Below, in pieces: positions 1 to 5,204 of a stretch of DNA of 6,186 bases. Under the pieces are notes generated by a model. The model saw only the letters and a list, made by a program, of their open reading frames with translations, did no database searches and was not told where the DNA came from. The stretch covers positions 1 to 6,186 of the forward strand of contig CAJTSZ010000115.1 in assembly GCA_910578755.1 (NCBI GenBank), in the 5' to 3' direction. Each line of letters begins with the position of its first letter. The first letter of the stretch is position 1. The translations under genes were made by a program, and so were the position numbers. This stretch comes from an uncultured Oscillospiraceae bacterium. GTDB taxonomy: Bacteria > Bacillota > Clostridia > Oscillospirales > Ruminococcaceae.

Positions 1-17
1 GCAGAAGCCTTCTTTTG

Positions 18-45
18 AACCACTCGCCTAGCGAGTGGTTTTCTT
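18..45 (+). terminator. Intrinsic terminator of an upstream gene outside the window
   Basis: A perfect 10-bp stem (18-27 with 31-40) closes a three-base CTA loop and runs into a T-rich stretch (39-45, one C inside). The T side points to the + strand, so it ends a transcript arriving from left of the window. The gene it serves is not visible. Confidence 0.8.
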
Positions 46-51
46 TATACA

Positions 52-96
52 AAAAAGCGAAAAGGGCCGTACTTTACACAGCCCTTCTCGCTTTTT
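52..96 (-). terminator. Terminator of the sigma-factor operon
   Basis: The arms 52-67 and 81-96 pair over 16 positions with one mismatch, around a 13-nt loop. The outer part is an A/T run, so on the minus strand the stem ends in T6. It begins 26 nt after the stop codon of the last minus-strand gene and is the natural end of the four-gene operon. Because the outer arm is A-rich on one side and T-rich on the other, it may also work from the + side. Confidence 0.85.
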
Positions 97-121
97 AGAT
101 GAATATTCGTAGTTGGCAAAA

Positions 122-1078
122 TTATTGTACTGGTGCCTTTGGCGCTTCAGGGGCTTTGGGAACCTCCGGTACTTCCGGTACTGCTGGAGCCGTTGGAGCC
201 TCCGGTACTCCCGGCGTTTCCGGTGCTGCTGGTGCCGTTGGAGCCTCCGGGGTCTCCGGCGCTTCTGGCACTTCCAGGGAATCCGTGGCCTCCTCTCCTA
301 AAACGGGAGGCTGGGGTATGGTTTCTTCATCAAATTCCAGCCGCACCATTTGTTCCAGCTCCTGGGGGCTGCTGGTCATGGAAAACATATCCCGCAGGTG
401 CAGGAAAAGCTCCATTCCCTTTTGCTGGGTTTCAAAATCAATGGCTTCCAGCCCTGGCTGGTTTAAGTTAATTTTACTTAACACGGCGTAGCAATCTTGG
501 GCAAATTGGGCCGCGGAAACGTACTCTTTTGCATTCATAGTAAATTTAAGGTATACATCGTCCGCCGCGGTTAAGGCGTCCGCTGTTTGCGGGTAGATGT
601 AATCTGTAGAAGGGAGCAGCTCCACGTGTACCTTTAATTGGCTGATTCCCTCGGCATTTTGAAGCCGGCTATAGCAATCATCGTAAATTTCCTGGCGAAT
701 TTGCGCAGCAGCCCTGTGGTACTGTGGCCCGGCCAGTTGGGCAAAGGGCGCTATGGCGGAGCAGGCCAGGGCGCCGAAAATCAGAATAAAACAAATAACG
801 GTGCTGAAAAAGTCGAACCGAAGCCGGTCGCCCTTGTGGCGGGCATACTGGTACAGCATTTCACCGCCCAAAAGCACAAGAAACAAGGGGGAAAGGCGCA
901 GGGCCAGAACCAGGTCCACCGGGAGCTTGAACAGGGAAAAAAGGATAATAAAGCCGGTAAAAATAAGGCAAACGCCCATAGTAACTACGCCAACGCGGCG
1001 GGTGGGGCGCTGGATCCCCTCCCCTGCCTGCCCAGCGGCGCACTGGGCGGAGTGAATGTTGGGGTTATTGTTCATCAT
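122..1078 (-). CDS. Three-helix membrane protein with external domain and XXP-repeat tail; last gene of the sigma operon
   Basis: The product has 318 residues and I do not recognise a characterised family. Residues 29-50, 54-76 and 88-111 are membrane helices; this block resembles the LiaI/LiaF-type transmembrane region (DUF5668-like), a weak resemblance made by eye. Basic residues before helix 1 (RPTRR) and between helices 2 and 3 (RHKGDRLR) put the N-terminus inside, so residues 112-318 should face outside. Residues 112-265 look like a soluble domain of mixed helix and strand. Residues 269-316 are 16 consecutive tripeptides ending in proline. The start has a good AAAGGAG site 8-9 nt upstream; a second ATG follows directly, so either of two adjacent codons may be used. 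The gene overlaps the preceding one by 14 nt, which suggests translational coupling. An envelope-stress sensor or effector controlled by the operon's sigma factor is inferred from context only. Confidence 0.85.
   Translation of the reverse strand: MMNNNPNIHSAQCAAGQAGEGIQRPTRRVGVVTMGVCLIFTGFIILFSLFKLPVDLVLALRLSPLFLVLLGGEMLYQYARHKGDRLRFDFFSTVICFILIFGALACSAIAPFAQLAGPQYHRAAAQIRQEIYDDCYSRLQNAEGISQLKVHVELLPSTDYIYPQTADALTAADDVYLKFTMNAKEYVSAAQFAQDCYAVLSKINLNQPGLEAIDFETQQKGMELFLHLRDMFSMTSSPQELEQMVRLEFDEETIPQPPVLGEEATDSLEVPEAPETPEAPTAPAAPETPGVPEAPTAPAVPEVPEVPKAPEAPKAPVQ
125..274 (-). repeat. XXP-coding repeat tract
   Basis: This tract encodes the proline-every-third-residue tail of the last operon gene. 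Besides the 9-nt periodicity there is a longer unit: 181-205 and 226-250 match at 24 of 25 positions with a 45-nt offset, which corresponds to two 15-residue units starting EAPTAPA. Such tracts can change length by slippage or unequal recombination. Confidence 0.8.
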
Positions 1079-1607
1079 TGTTGTACTCCTTTAAATTGTC
1101 ATCCAAAAAAAGGTTTTTATACAGCCCTTTTCCTGTTACCAGGCGGTAGCCAAACCAAATCAAAGCCACCGCTACAGCAACAGAAGGCAGCCGGCGCACC
1201 GCGTAATGGACCATAGGGGCAAACTCATAAACAAAGCTGGAAAGGAGGGTGTTGTAAATCATATAAAGGCCCAGGAGAATACAGCAAATGCCGCCAAACT
1301 TATACTGCTTCCCATTGATGAACATATTGCGCAAAGGCAGGAAGGAATCCAAATGGAAAAGGTAGTCGTCCGGGATATTGTAGCGGTCGTAGGACATATT
1401 GTACAGGTTCAGCGTATCAAAAAAGGCGTAAAACCAAATAACCGGCAGAAGAAAGGTAAGGACGCCAAGGTAAAACATGGACGATACGGCAGTTATCAGG
1501 CCAAACAGCCCCATTAAGGAAACCCCCCGTTTTAAATAGCCCAAATACATTTGGCCCGCGCCGGGCATCATCCCAAATACAAAGGATAAAAATCTACTTT
1601 TTTTCAT
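1065..1607 (-). CDS. Four-helix membrane protein with PGAGQ-type motif; third gene of the sigma operon
   Basis: The product has 180 residues and is a probable integral membrane protein of unassigned function. Residues 15-28 (PGAGQMYLGYLKRG) match the kind of Gly-rich motif that opens TM2-like and related small membrane domains. Hydrophobic helices follow at about 29-46, 49-66, 105-122 and 140-157. Residues 67-103 form a polar loop rich in Tyr and Asp, and the C-terminus is acidic and hydrophilic. The start ATG has a GAGGAG site about 9 nt upstream. It overlaps the anti-sigma gene by 14 nt and the last gene by 14 nt, so it belongs to the same transcript. By position it may help the anti-sigma factor sense the envelope, or be a target of the pathway. 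The family resemblance is by eye. Confidence 0.85.
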   Translation of the reverse strand: MKKSRFLSFVFGMMPGAGQMYLGYLKRGVSLMGLFGLITAVSSMFYLGVLTFLLPVIWFYAFFDTLNLYNMSYDRYNIPDDYLFHLDSFLPLRNMFINGKQYKFGGICCILLGLYMIYNTLLSSFVYEFAPMVHYAVRRLPSVAVAVALIWFGYRLVTGKGLYKNLFLDDNLKEYNNDEQ

Positions 1608-2064
1608 TGTTATATTCTCCTCTCAGGTTGAATGAATAAAATAATTTATTGAAAGCATCATTCACATTGTCAGAAATTTGGTTTGCTGCGGAAGAAATAC
1701 GGTAGGTGCCCTCCTCCATAAAATCCAAAAGATTGGTGCCCATGTTGTCCTGCTCTGGGGTAAACACACCGCCTACCCAAAACACCATTGCCATGCCGGC
1801 TGCCACGGCAACCGATGTAAATTTGTGTAAAAAGATTACCCGGGTGCGGTCCTTAATTTTTTTCCAAACCGTAGGATATACTGGTTCCAAGGGCTGCAAA
1901 AGGGGGACACCGCACATTACTTCGGTGTACCGTTCCAGGCAGCTGTCGCAAAAAGAAAGATGCTCCGCGGCTTCCAGCCGGCTTTCCTCGGGAAGGGCTT
2001 CTTCCACCAGCAAGCGCAGGGCTTCGTTGGTAAGGCATCCGTTTTTATCAAATAAATCAGCCAT
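1594..2064 (-). CDS. Membrane-anchored zinc-finger anti-sigma factor
   Basis: The product has 156 residues. Residues 35-42 carry the HxxxCxxC signature (H35, C39, C42) of zinc-binding anti-sigma domains (ZAS/zf-HC2), within an N-terminal cytoplasmic helical region of about 75 residues. One membrane helix lies at about 82-101, followed by a 50-residue external tail without recognisable fold. In this family the N-terminal domain binds and holds the cognate ECF sigma factor until an envelope signal releases it. The gene overlaps the sigma gene by 8 nt in the ATGGCTGA arrangement, with a strong AAAGGAGGAG site, which is typical of co-translated sigma/anti-sigma pairs. The external part is short, so sensing may rely on the membrane proteins encoded downstream. 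Confidence 0.9.
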   Translation of the reverse strand: MADLFDKNGCLTNEALRLLVEEALPEESRLEAAEHLSFCDSCLERYTEVMCGVPLLQPLEPVYPTVWKKIKDRTRVIFLHKFTSVAVAAGMAMVFWVGGVFTPEQDNMGTNLLDFMEEGTYRISSAANQISDNVNDAFNKLFYSFNLRGEYNNEKK

Positions 2065-2584
2065 AGTGCTCCTCCTTTCTTATCTGTTTGCGCAAAATTT
2101 GTTTGGCGCGGTAAATTTGGGTTTCTACGGTACGTTTTGGCCTATCCAGGGCGGCGGCAATTTCGTCGGTGGTTTTTTCCTGTATAAAGTGCAGGATGGA
2201 AATTTGCCGGTAGGGCTCCTTTAGGGCATAAATAATACTTGCAACCGTTTGTTCCGATTCTTTTTCAATGTAAATATCTTCGGGAGCACAGGCAACGGGC
2301 AACAGGGGCTGGGTATCCTCCGGTTCTGTCAGCTGCACCCTGCGGGCATAGGCGCTGCCTAAATAATCCTTTGCTTTATTGGCCGCAATACGGGCCAGCC
2401 ATGGTTTATAATTGGTGCCCTGGTAGTTATCCAGGTGCTGGTAGGCGGAAAGAAAGGTTTCCTGGGTAAGGTTTTGCGCCTCATAATAATCCTTTACAAA
2501 TTGGTAGCAAATGGTAAACACCAGCTTTTCATAAGTTTCAACGATTTCCTGAAATTGTTTTTCTGTTACCACGCCAATGTTCAC
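2057..2584 (-). CDS. ECF-type RNA polymerase sigma factor
   Basis: The product has 175 residues from the GTG start chosen here. Residues about 12-77 form sigma region 2, with the core-binding pattern NLTQETFLSAYQHL (38-51) and the -10 recognition stretch PWLARIAANKAKDYL (61-75). Residues about 117-166 form sigma region 4, a helix-turn-helix with the pattern TTDEIAAALDRPKRTVETQI (138-157). No region 1 or 3 is present, as expected for an ECF sigma factor. The reading frame has no internal ATG. A TTG start at 2638 would give 193 residues but has no ribosome binding site, whereas the GTG at 2584 follows AAGGGG with a six-base gap and removes a Lys-rich extension that is not part of the domain. 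The next gene encodes the matching anti-sigma factor. Regulon and subgroup cannot be fixed from the sequence. Confidence 0.92.
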   Translation of the reverse strand: MNIGVVTEKQFQEIVETYEKLVFTICYQFVKDYYEAQNLTQETFLSAYQHLDNYQGTNYKPWLARIAANKAKDYLGSAYARRVQLTEPEDTQPLLPVACAPEDIYIEKESEQTVASIIYALKEPYRQISILHFIQEKTTDEIAAALDRPKRTVETQIYRAKQILRKQIRKEEHYG

Positions 2585-2590
2585 CGCCTT

Positions 2591-2596
2591 CCCCTT
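2591..2596 (-). promoter_or_regulatory. Ribosome binding site deciding the sigma-factor GTG start
   Basis: On the minus strand AAGGGG lies six bases before the GTG at 2582-2584. The alternative upstream TTG codon at 2636-2638 has no purine-rich site before it. This favours the shorter 175-residue protein. Confidence 0.6.
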
Positions 2597-2640
2597 TGTT
2601 TTTGCTTTCTGTTTATTAAAACGGAACAGAAATTCCAAAC

Positions 2641-2676
2641 ACTACAATTTTACCATAACTTTTTAAAATTTTTTCC
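2641..2676 (-). promoter_or_regulatory. AT-rich stretch, likely site of the sigma-operon promoter
   Basis: This A/T-rich block lies just upstream of the operon. On the minus strand it holds a TAAAAT that could act as a -10 element at 2648-2653, but no convincing TTGACA-like -35 lies 16-18 bases before it. An autoregulated ECF promoter is possible but I cannot read a clear ECF-type element pair. The call rests mostly on position. Confidence 0.25.
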
Positions 2677-2679
2677 TAA

Positions 2680-2815
2680 GGCCATATTCTTTCGGGGCCC
2701 CCCGGCCCCAATAGCACCGGCCCCCTTTCAACATCAAAAGAAAGAAATATGGTCAGGGCTTGGGGCTAAAAGCCCCAAAAAACGCCCCAGGGTGCGGGGC
2801 TGGGTAGGCCCCTAC
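2680..2815. other. GC-rich cluster of consecutive hairpins in a 447-base gene-free spacer
   Basis: The spacer 2640-3086 has no credible gene. Its left part is a GC-rich block with several inverted repeats: an outer stem 2682-2693 with 2740-2752 (12 pairs, one bulge) enclosing a GGGGCC/GGCCCC stem (2694-2699, 2704-2709); then an 8-bp stem 2760-2767 with 2771-2778 around AAA; a 5-bp stem 2784-2788 with 2796-2800; and GTAG/CTAC at 2804-2815. On the minus strand the 2784-2800 hairpin is followed by G and T6, so it could act as a weak terminator in that direction. From 2816 to about 3000 I see only a short AT-rich hairpin (2977-2999). A structured RNA leader, a small RNA or a degenerate repeat are all possible. 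Confidence 0.5.
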
Positions 2816-2976
2816 AGCAAAAGCCCAAAGGCAGCCAACGCCTCCAAAAGAAAAACGTTACAGCAAAGGCATAAAACCTCCCCCAAAAGCGTATGATAAT
2901 ACTGTAATTGCCTGGTTTTGGAGTAAAAATGGCGGCACAAGGGGTACATACAGCCCGTGTCCTCCTGTACATCCAC

Positions 2977-2999
2977 TTTTTATTGTTTCACAATAAAAA
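2977..2999. other. AT-rich inverted repeat upstream of ireB
   Basis: A 9-bp stem (2977-2985 with 2991-2999) surrounds a five-base TTTCA loop. It is almost entirely A/T, so it is a weak RNA hairpin. It lies just upstream of the ireB promoter and could be a protein-binding dyad. No function can be assigned. Confidence 0.35.
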
Positions 3000-3021
3000 A
3001 GCGGAAAAGCTGTAAAATGTG

Positions 3022-3050
3022 TTGAATTTGCGTATAATATAGTGTATAGT
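3022..3050 (+). promoter_or_regulatory. ireB promoter (two overlapping candidates)
   Basis: TTGAAT at 3022-3027 and TATAGT at 3045-3050 are separated by exactly 17 bases, a good housekeeping-type pair. A perfect TATAAT also lies at 3033-3038, but its -35 position (about 3010-3015) matches poorly. Either would start transcription some 30-45 bases before the ireB ATG, and both may be used. Confidence 0.6.
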
Positions 3051-3086
3051 TGATAGTATATTAGGTGCAAAAGGAGGAATATAACC

Positions 3087-3332
3087 ATGAATGAACCTAC
3101 CATTTCTTTTTCGATTCATGAGGATAAGGAAAACGAGATCAAAAAAACTTTAACCGTTATTTATGACGCCCTGCGCCAAAAAGGGTATAACCCAATTAAC
3201 CAAATTGTTGGCTATATTCTTTCCGAAGACCCAACATACATTACAACCTATAACAATGCCCGCAGCTTAATCCGCCGCATAGATAGGGACGAGCTGCTGC
3301 AAATCTTAGTAAAATCCTACTTAAACCAGTAA
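3087..3332 (+). CDS. ireB: IreB family regulatory phosphoprotein (UPF0297/YrzL)
   Basis: The product has 81 residues, the usual length for UPF0297. The family core is clear: KGYNPINQIVGYILSEDP (32-49) followed by NARSLIRRIDRDELLQILVKSYL (57-79). In Enterococcus faecalis, IreB is a small cytoplasmic dimer phosphorylated on N-terminal threonines by the PASTA-domain kinase IreK, and it influences cephalosporin resistance. Here the N-terminal hydroxyl residues are T5, S7 and S9, so T5 is the best candidate target. The start follows an ideal AAAGGAGG site. In most Firmicutes the gene sits between alaS and the ruvX/yqgF and DUF1292 genes. In this window it stands alone with its own promoter and terminator and none of those partners, which is unusual. 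Family assignment is secure; the phosphorylation role is inferred from the family. Confidence 0.95.
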   Translation: MNEPTISFSIHEDKENEIKKTLTVIYDALRQKGYNPINQIVGYILSEDPTYITTYNNARSLIRRIDRDELLQILVKSYLNQ

Positions 3333-3365
3333 GGCTGGGGTTCCCTTTCAATAACATATAGCAAT

Positions 3366-3413
3366 AATAACCGGAGTCCCTTTCTAAAATAAAAAGGAAC
3401 CCCGGTTATTTAT
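3366..3413 (+). terminator. Terminator after ireB, possibly shared with the convergent DUF1836 gene
   Basis: The arms 3366-3383 and 3393-3410 pair at 16 of 18 positions around a short A-rich loop and lead into a T-rich tail. The stem lies between two convergent genes. The minus-strand side is also followed by a moderately T-rich stretch, so it may serve both. An additional competing arm lies upstream at 3337-3348. Confidence 0.7.
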
Positions 3414-3491
3414 TTGTTGGGAAAGGGCAGTGCAGCAAGCCTTGCCAGGCCCGCCGCTGTTTTCCTTTAAGGTTTGCGCGCTTAATTTCCC

Positions 3492-4106
3492 CTATTTTTC
3501 CTCCGGCAGGGCCTGCTTCTTTTTCCCCTCTTTTTGGTTTTTCCCTTGGCCAGTAAAGTCAAAACACCCTTCTGCTATGGCCTGGGCAGCCCCCTTTAAC
3601 GCTGCGGAAAGCTCTGCAATTTCCAGCAGCACCTCCGCTGCCTCCACAGTGGAAAGCTCCTGGCCATACTGCTCCTCTATGCGGTCGGCAATACCCTGGG
3701 CCGCCTGTTTTGCGGCGTTGCGGCTTTGGGAAACCGCCTGTAATATTTGCTCCAGCTGCTGGCTGGTACAGTTTTCTTCCATTAACGCTGCTGTTACCCC
3801 CTTAATTTCCCCTATGGAAAGGGTATTTTTTAAATGAAAAATATACAGCAGCTGCATTACCTGAAAACGGGTGTACTTTTTGCCCTGAACCGGCAGTATC
3901 AGCTTTTCCTTGGTATAATTGTTCACCATGGACTTTGTCAGGGGCTTTTCCCCCTTTTCCCCGCCCTGCTGGGTAAATTTATCCTCAAACAAGGTGAGTA
4001 TTTGGTCCACATACAGGTTCAGCTCCGGTATATCCTCCGGCCGCAGCGCGCCTGCCGTTATGCTGTTTTCCATATAATGCCTAATTTCTTTTGTTTGCAG
4101 TCCCAT
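3492..4106 (-). CDS. DUF1836 domain protein, probable MerR-like DNA-binding regulator
   Basis: The product has 204 residues. Residues about 24-105 match DUF1836: an opening IPELNLYVDQILTLFEDKF (26-44), then LTKSMVNNYTKEKLILPVQG (56-75), then a KKYTRFQVMQLLYIFHLKNTLSI segment (76-98). This pattern suits a winged-helix DNA-binding fold related to MerR, in which KKYTR marks the wing. Residues 106-180 are alanine-rich helices, probably for dimer contacts, and the tail from 186 is strongly basic. The frame is open 69 bases further upstream, but that extension is Cys-rich and lacks a ribosome binding site. The ATG at 4106 follows AAGGGAG and begins at the usual family N-terminus. The gene faces away from the hemolysin III-like gene across an AT-rich region, so it could regulate itself or that neighbour. 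Target and signal are unknown. Confidence 0.88.
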   Translation of the reverse strand: MGLQTKEIRHYMENSITAGALRPEDIPELNLYVDQILTLFEDKFTQQGGEKGEKPLTKSMVNNYTKEKLILPVQGKKYTRFQVMQLLYIFHLKNTLSIGEIKGVTAALMEENCTSQQLEQILQAVSQSRNAAKQAAQGIADRIEEQYGQELSTVEAAEVLLEIAELSAALKGAAQAIAEGCFDFTGQGKNQKEGKKKQALPEEK

Positions 4107-4152
4107 TGTTTCTCCCTTCGTTGCAGCGCACCTGCACCAATAACATCCTTCA

Positions 4153-4180
4153 CTGCAAGGGCATAAAAACCCCATTGCAG
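4153..4180 (-). promoter_or_regulatory. Dyad in the leader of the DUF1836 gene
   Basis: CTGCAAGGG (4153-4161) pairs with CCCCATTGCAG (4170-4180) with a one-base bulge, giving nine pairs around an eight-base A-rich loop. It lies between the predicted promoter and the start codon of the DUF1836 gene, so it is either a leader RNA hairpin or an operator for a dimeric regulator, perhaps the gene's own product. Confidence 0.4.
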
Positions 4181-4205
4181 CCTAAAATAAGTACATACTA
4201 TACTT

Positions 4206-4234
4206 AATATAAAATATTTTTCTAAAAATTGCAA
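4206..4234 (-). promoter_or_regulatory. Promoter of the DUF1836 gene
   Basis: On the minus strand TTGCAA (4229-4234) and TATATT (4206-4211) are separated by 17 bases. The predicted start of transcription is near 4199, leaving a leader of about 90 bases that contains the dyad at 4153-4180. Confidence 0.6.
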
Positions 4235-4241
4235 TATACTA

Positions 4242-4270
4242 TTGATAATATTTTATTATAGTATTATAAT
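4242..4270 (+). promoter_or_regulatory. Promoter of the hemolysin III-like gene
   Basis: TTGATA (4242-4247) and a perfect TATAAT (4265-4270) are 17 bases apart. A second TATAAT lies at 4276-4281. The -35 boxes of this promoter and the divergent one are only seven bases apart, so the two polymerase sites probably compete or are co-regulated. Confidence 0.7.
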
Positions 4271-4282
4271 ATTGATATAATA

Positions 4283-4320
4283 TAGTTTTTAAAACTACTT
4301 ATAATAGTTTTATATAGTTT
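4283..4320 (+). promoter_or_regulatory. Repeated TAGTTTT motifs, operator-like
   Basis: TAGTTTT occurs at 4283-4289 and 4305-4311, with a partial TAGTTT at 4315-4320, and an inverted AAAACTA at 4291-4297. The first and the inverted copy form a palindrome with a single central base. The cluster starts just downstream of the predicted transcription start, a suitable position for a repressor. In such AT-rich DNA some repetition is expected by chance. Confidence 0.35.
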
Positions 4321-4340
4321 ATCTGCTTGGAGGTATCGTT

Positions 4341-4997
4341 ATGAGTTCTTATTTTCAGCACGCAAGGGAACCAATGAACAGCTTCACCCATTTTATTGGC
4401 ATTATTTGTTCCATAGCCGAAACGGCCTGCCTGGTGCTTCTCACTTGCTTTTCGGGCAATTTTACCTGGAAGGCTTTCATCTCTGTTGTTATTTTCGGCC
4501 TTTCCATGGTTGCTTTGTACAGCGCCAGCTCTGTTTACCACTATGTAAACGCTTCCACCCAAGTGCTGGAGCGCCTGCGCAAACTGGACCATGCTATGAT
4601 TTATGTGCTCATTGCCGGCAGCTACACGCCTGTTTGCCTAAAGTTTATGCCCGGCGCCCAAGGGGTACTTTTTTCTTCCGTACTGTGGGCCATTGCTTTA
4701 GGCGGCTCCATTGTAAAGGTCTGCTGGATGGGCGCGCCGCGCTGGCTTTCCACCTGTGTGTACATTGTAATGGGTTGGTCCATCCTTTTTGCGCCTCAAG
4801 TCCTTGCAGCACTCCCTGTTGGCGCCATTGCCTTACTATTGGCCGGCGGTATTTCCTATACCATAGGCGCTGTTGTTTACATTTTTAAAAAGCCCAACCT
4901 TTCCCCCGCTTTTGGCTTCCATGAATTGTTCCATGTATTCATCTTGTTTGGTACATTTTTCCATTTTCTTTGTGTTTTACGATACATTGTCTATTAA
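4341..4997 (+). CDS. trhA: Hemolysin III family (PAQR/TrhA-like) membrane protein
   Basis: The product has 218 residues, normal for the bacterial hemolysin III branch of the PAQR superfamily, with seven predicted membrane helices. The conserved polar residues are all present: E10 and H17 in EPMNSFTHFIG, S64 and H67 in SSVYHY, D83 and H84 in LDHAMIYVLIAGSYTPV, and H194 with H198 in HELFH followed by H208. The Ser/His/Asp/His set is thought to bind a metal ion, as in other PAQR and alkaline ceramidase relatives. The Bacillus hemolysin III lyses red cells when expressed in E. coli, while the E. coli homologue YqfA/TrhA has been linked to membrane energetics; which role applies here is not clear. 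The ATG follows GGAGG by seven bases. The gene is a single transcription unit with its own promoter, divergent from the DUF1836 gene. Confidence 0.92.
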   Translation: MSSYFQHAREPMNSFTHFIGIICSIAETACLVLLTCFSGNFTWKAFISVVIFGLSMVALYSASSVYHYVNASTQVLERLRKLDHAMIYVLIAGSYTPVCLKFMPGAQGVLFSSVLWAIALGGSIVKVCWMGAPRWLSTCVYIVMGWSILFAPQVLAALPVGAIALLLAGGISYTIGAVVYIFKKPNLSPAFGFHELFHVFILFGTFFHFLCVLRYIVY

Positions 4998-5034
4998 CCC
5001 CCAAAAAACAAACCCTTCCCCCCTCCCTTCCATA

Positions 5035-5074
5035 GTTTTGTGAGGTTTTATGAGGTTTTACGAGGCTTTACGGC
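5035..5074 (+). repeat. Four tandem 10-bp repeats upstream of the YitT promoter
   Basis: Four adjacent units start at 5035, 5045, 5055 and 5065, with the consensus GTTTTAYGAG; the last is the most diverged. The 10-base period is close to one helix turn, so each unit shows the same DNA face. The last unit ends 21 bases before the -35 box of the YitT promoter, a position suited to an activator or to DNA bending. Confidence 0.65.
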
Positions 5075-5095
5075 CTGTTTTTTCTCAAAATAGGT

Positions 5096-5125
5096 TTGAC
5101 TCTGCCTGCCCCCTTATGCTATACT
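5096..5125 (+). promoter_or_regulatory. Promoter upstream of the YitT gene leader
   Basis: TTGACT (5096-5101) and TATACT (5120-5125) are separated by 18 bases, with an A/T-rich discriminator after the -10. Transcription would start near 5132, immediately before the terminator hairpin. Confidence 0.65.
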
Positions 5126-5134
5126 AATTTATAT

Positions 5135-5185
5135 AAAAGAGCACCTGCGTATCATATTGTTATGGTCCGCAGGTGCTCTTTTTTT
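5135..5185 (+). terminator. Intrinsic terminator in the YitT leader: attenuator, or terminator of the hemolysin III-like gene
   Basis: A perfect 15-bp stem (5135-5149 with 5168-5182) around an 18-base loop ends in seven T residues (5179-5185). Only 19 bases separate it from the YitT start codon, and no promoter fits in that gap. A transcript from 5132 must therefore read through this hairpin to reach the gene, which is the arrangement of an attenuator. It may also stop transcripts from the gene ending at 4997. Confidence 0.8.
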
Positions 5186-5204
5186 ATTTAAGGAGGTTAG
5201 AAAC

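Noticed and set aside
99..491. A + strand frame encoding a collagen-like run of Gly every third residue
   Set aside because: It is the exact antisense of the XXP tract: proline codons on one strand give glycine codons on the other when the frame shifts. It has no ribosome binding site, starts next to a terminator, and loses the pattern outside the tract.
638..1216. A 192-residue + strand frame opposite the sigma-operon membrane genes
   Set aside because: It is antisense to two well-supported overlapping genes with good ribosome binding sites; its Lys/Gln/Asn-rich product has no recognisable domain.
2766..2972. A 68-residue minus-strand frame in the spacer before ireB
   Set aside because: The ribosome binding site is weak and badly spaced, the product is rich in Trp, Phe, Arg and Cys without a domain, and the frame crosses the GC-rich hairpin block.
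2858..3103. An 81-residue hydrophobic minus-strand frame overlapping the ireB start
   Set aside because: It runs antisense through the ireB promoter and start, lacks a ribosome binding site, and its hydrophobicity comes from AT-rich DNA.
4107..4175. A 23-residue N-terminal extension of the DUF1836 protein
   Set aside because: The extension is Cys-rich, covers the leader dyad, and has no ribosome binding site, while the ATG at 4106 has a good one.
5157..5204. A TTG start extending the YitT protein by 16 residues
   Set aside because: The extension would be read from the terminator hairpin and contains the real ribosome binding site of the ATG at 5205.
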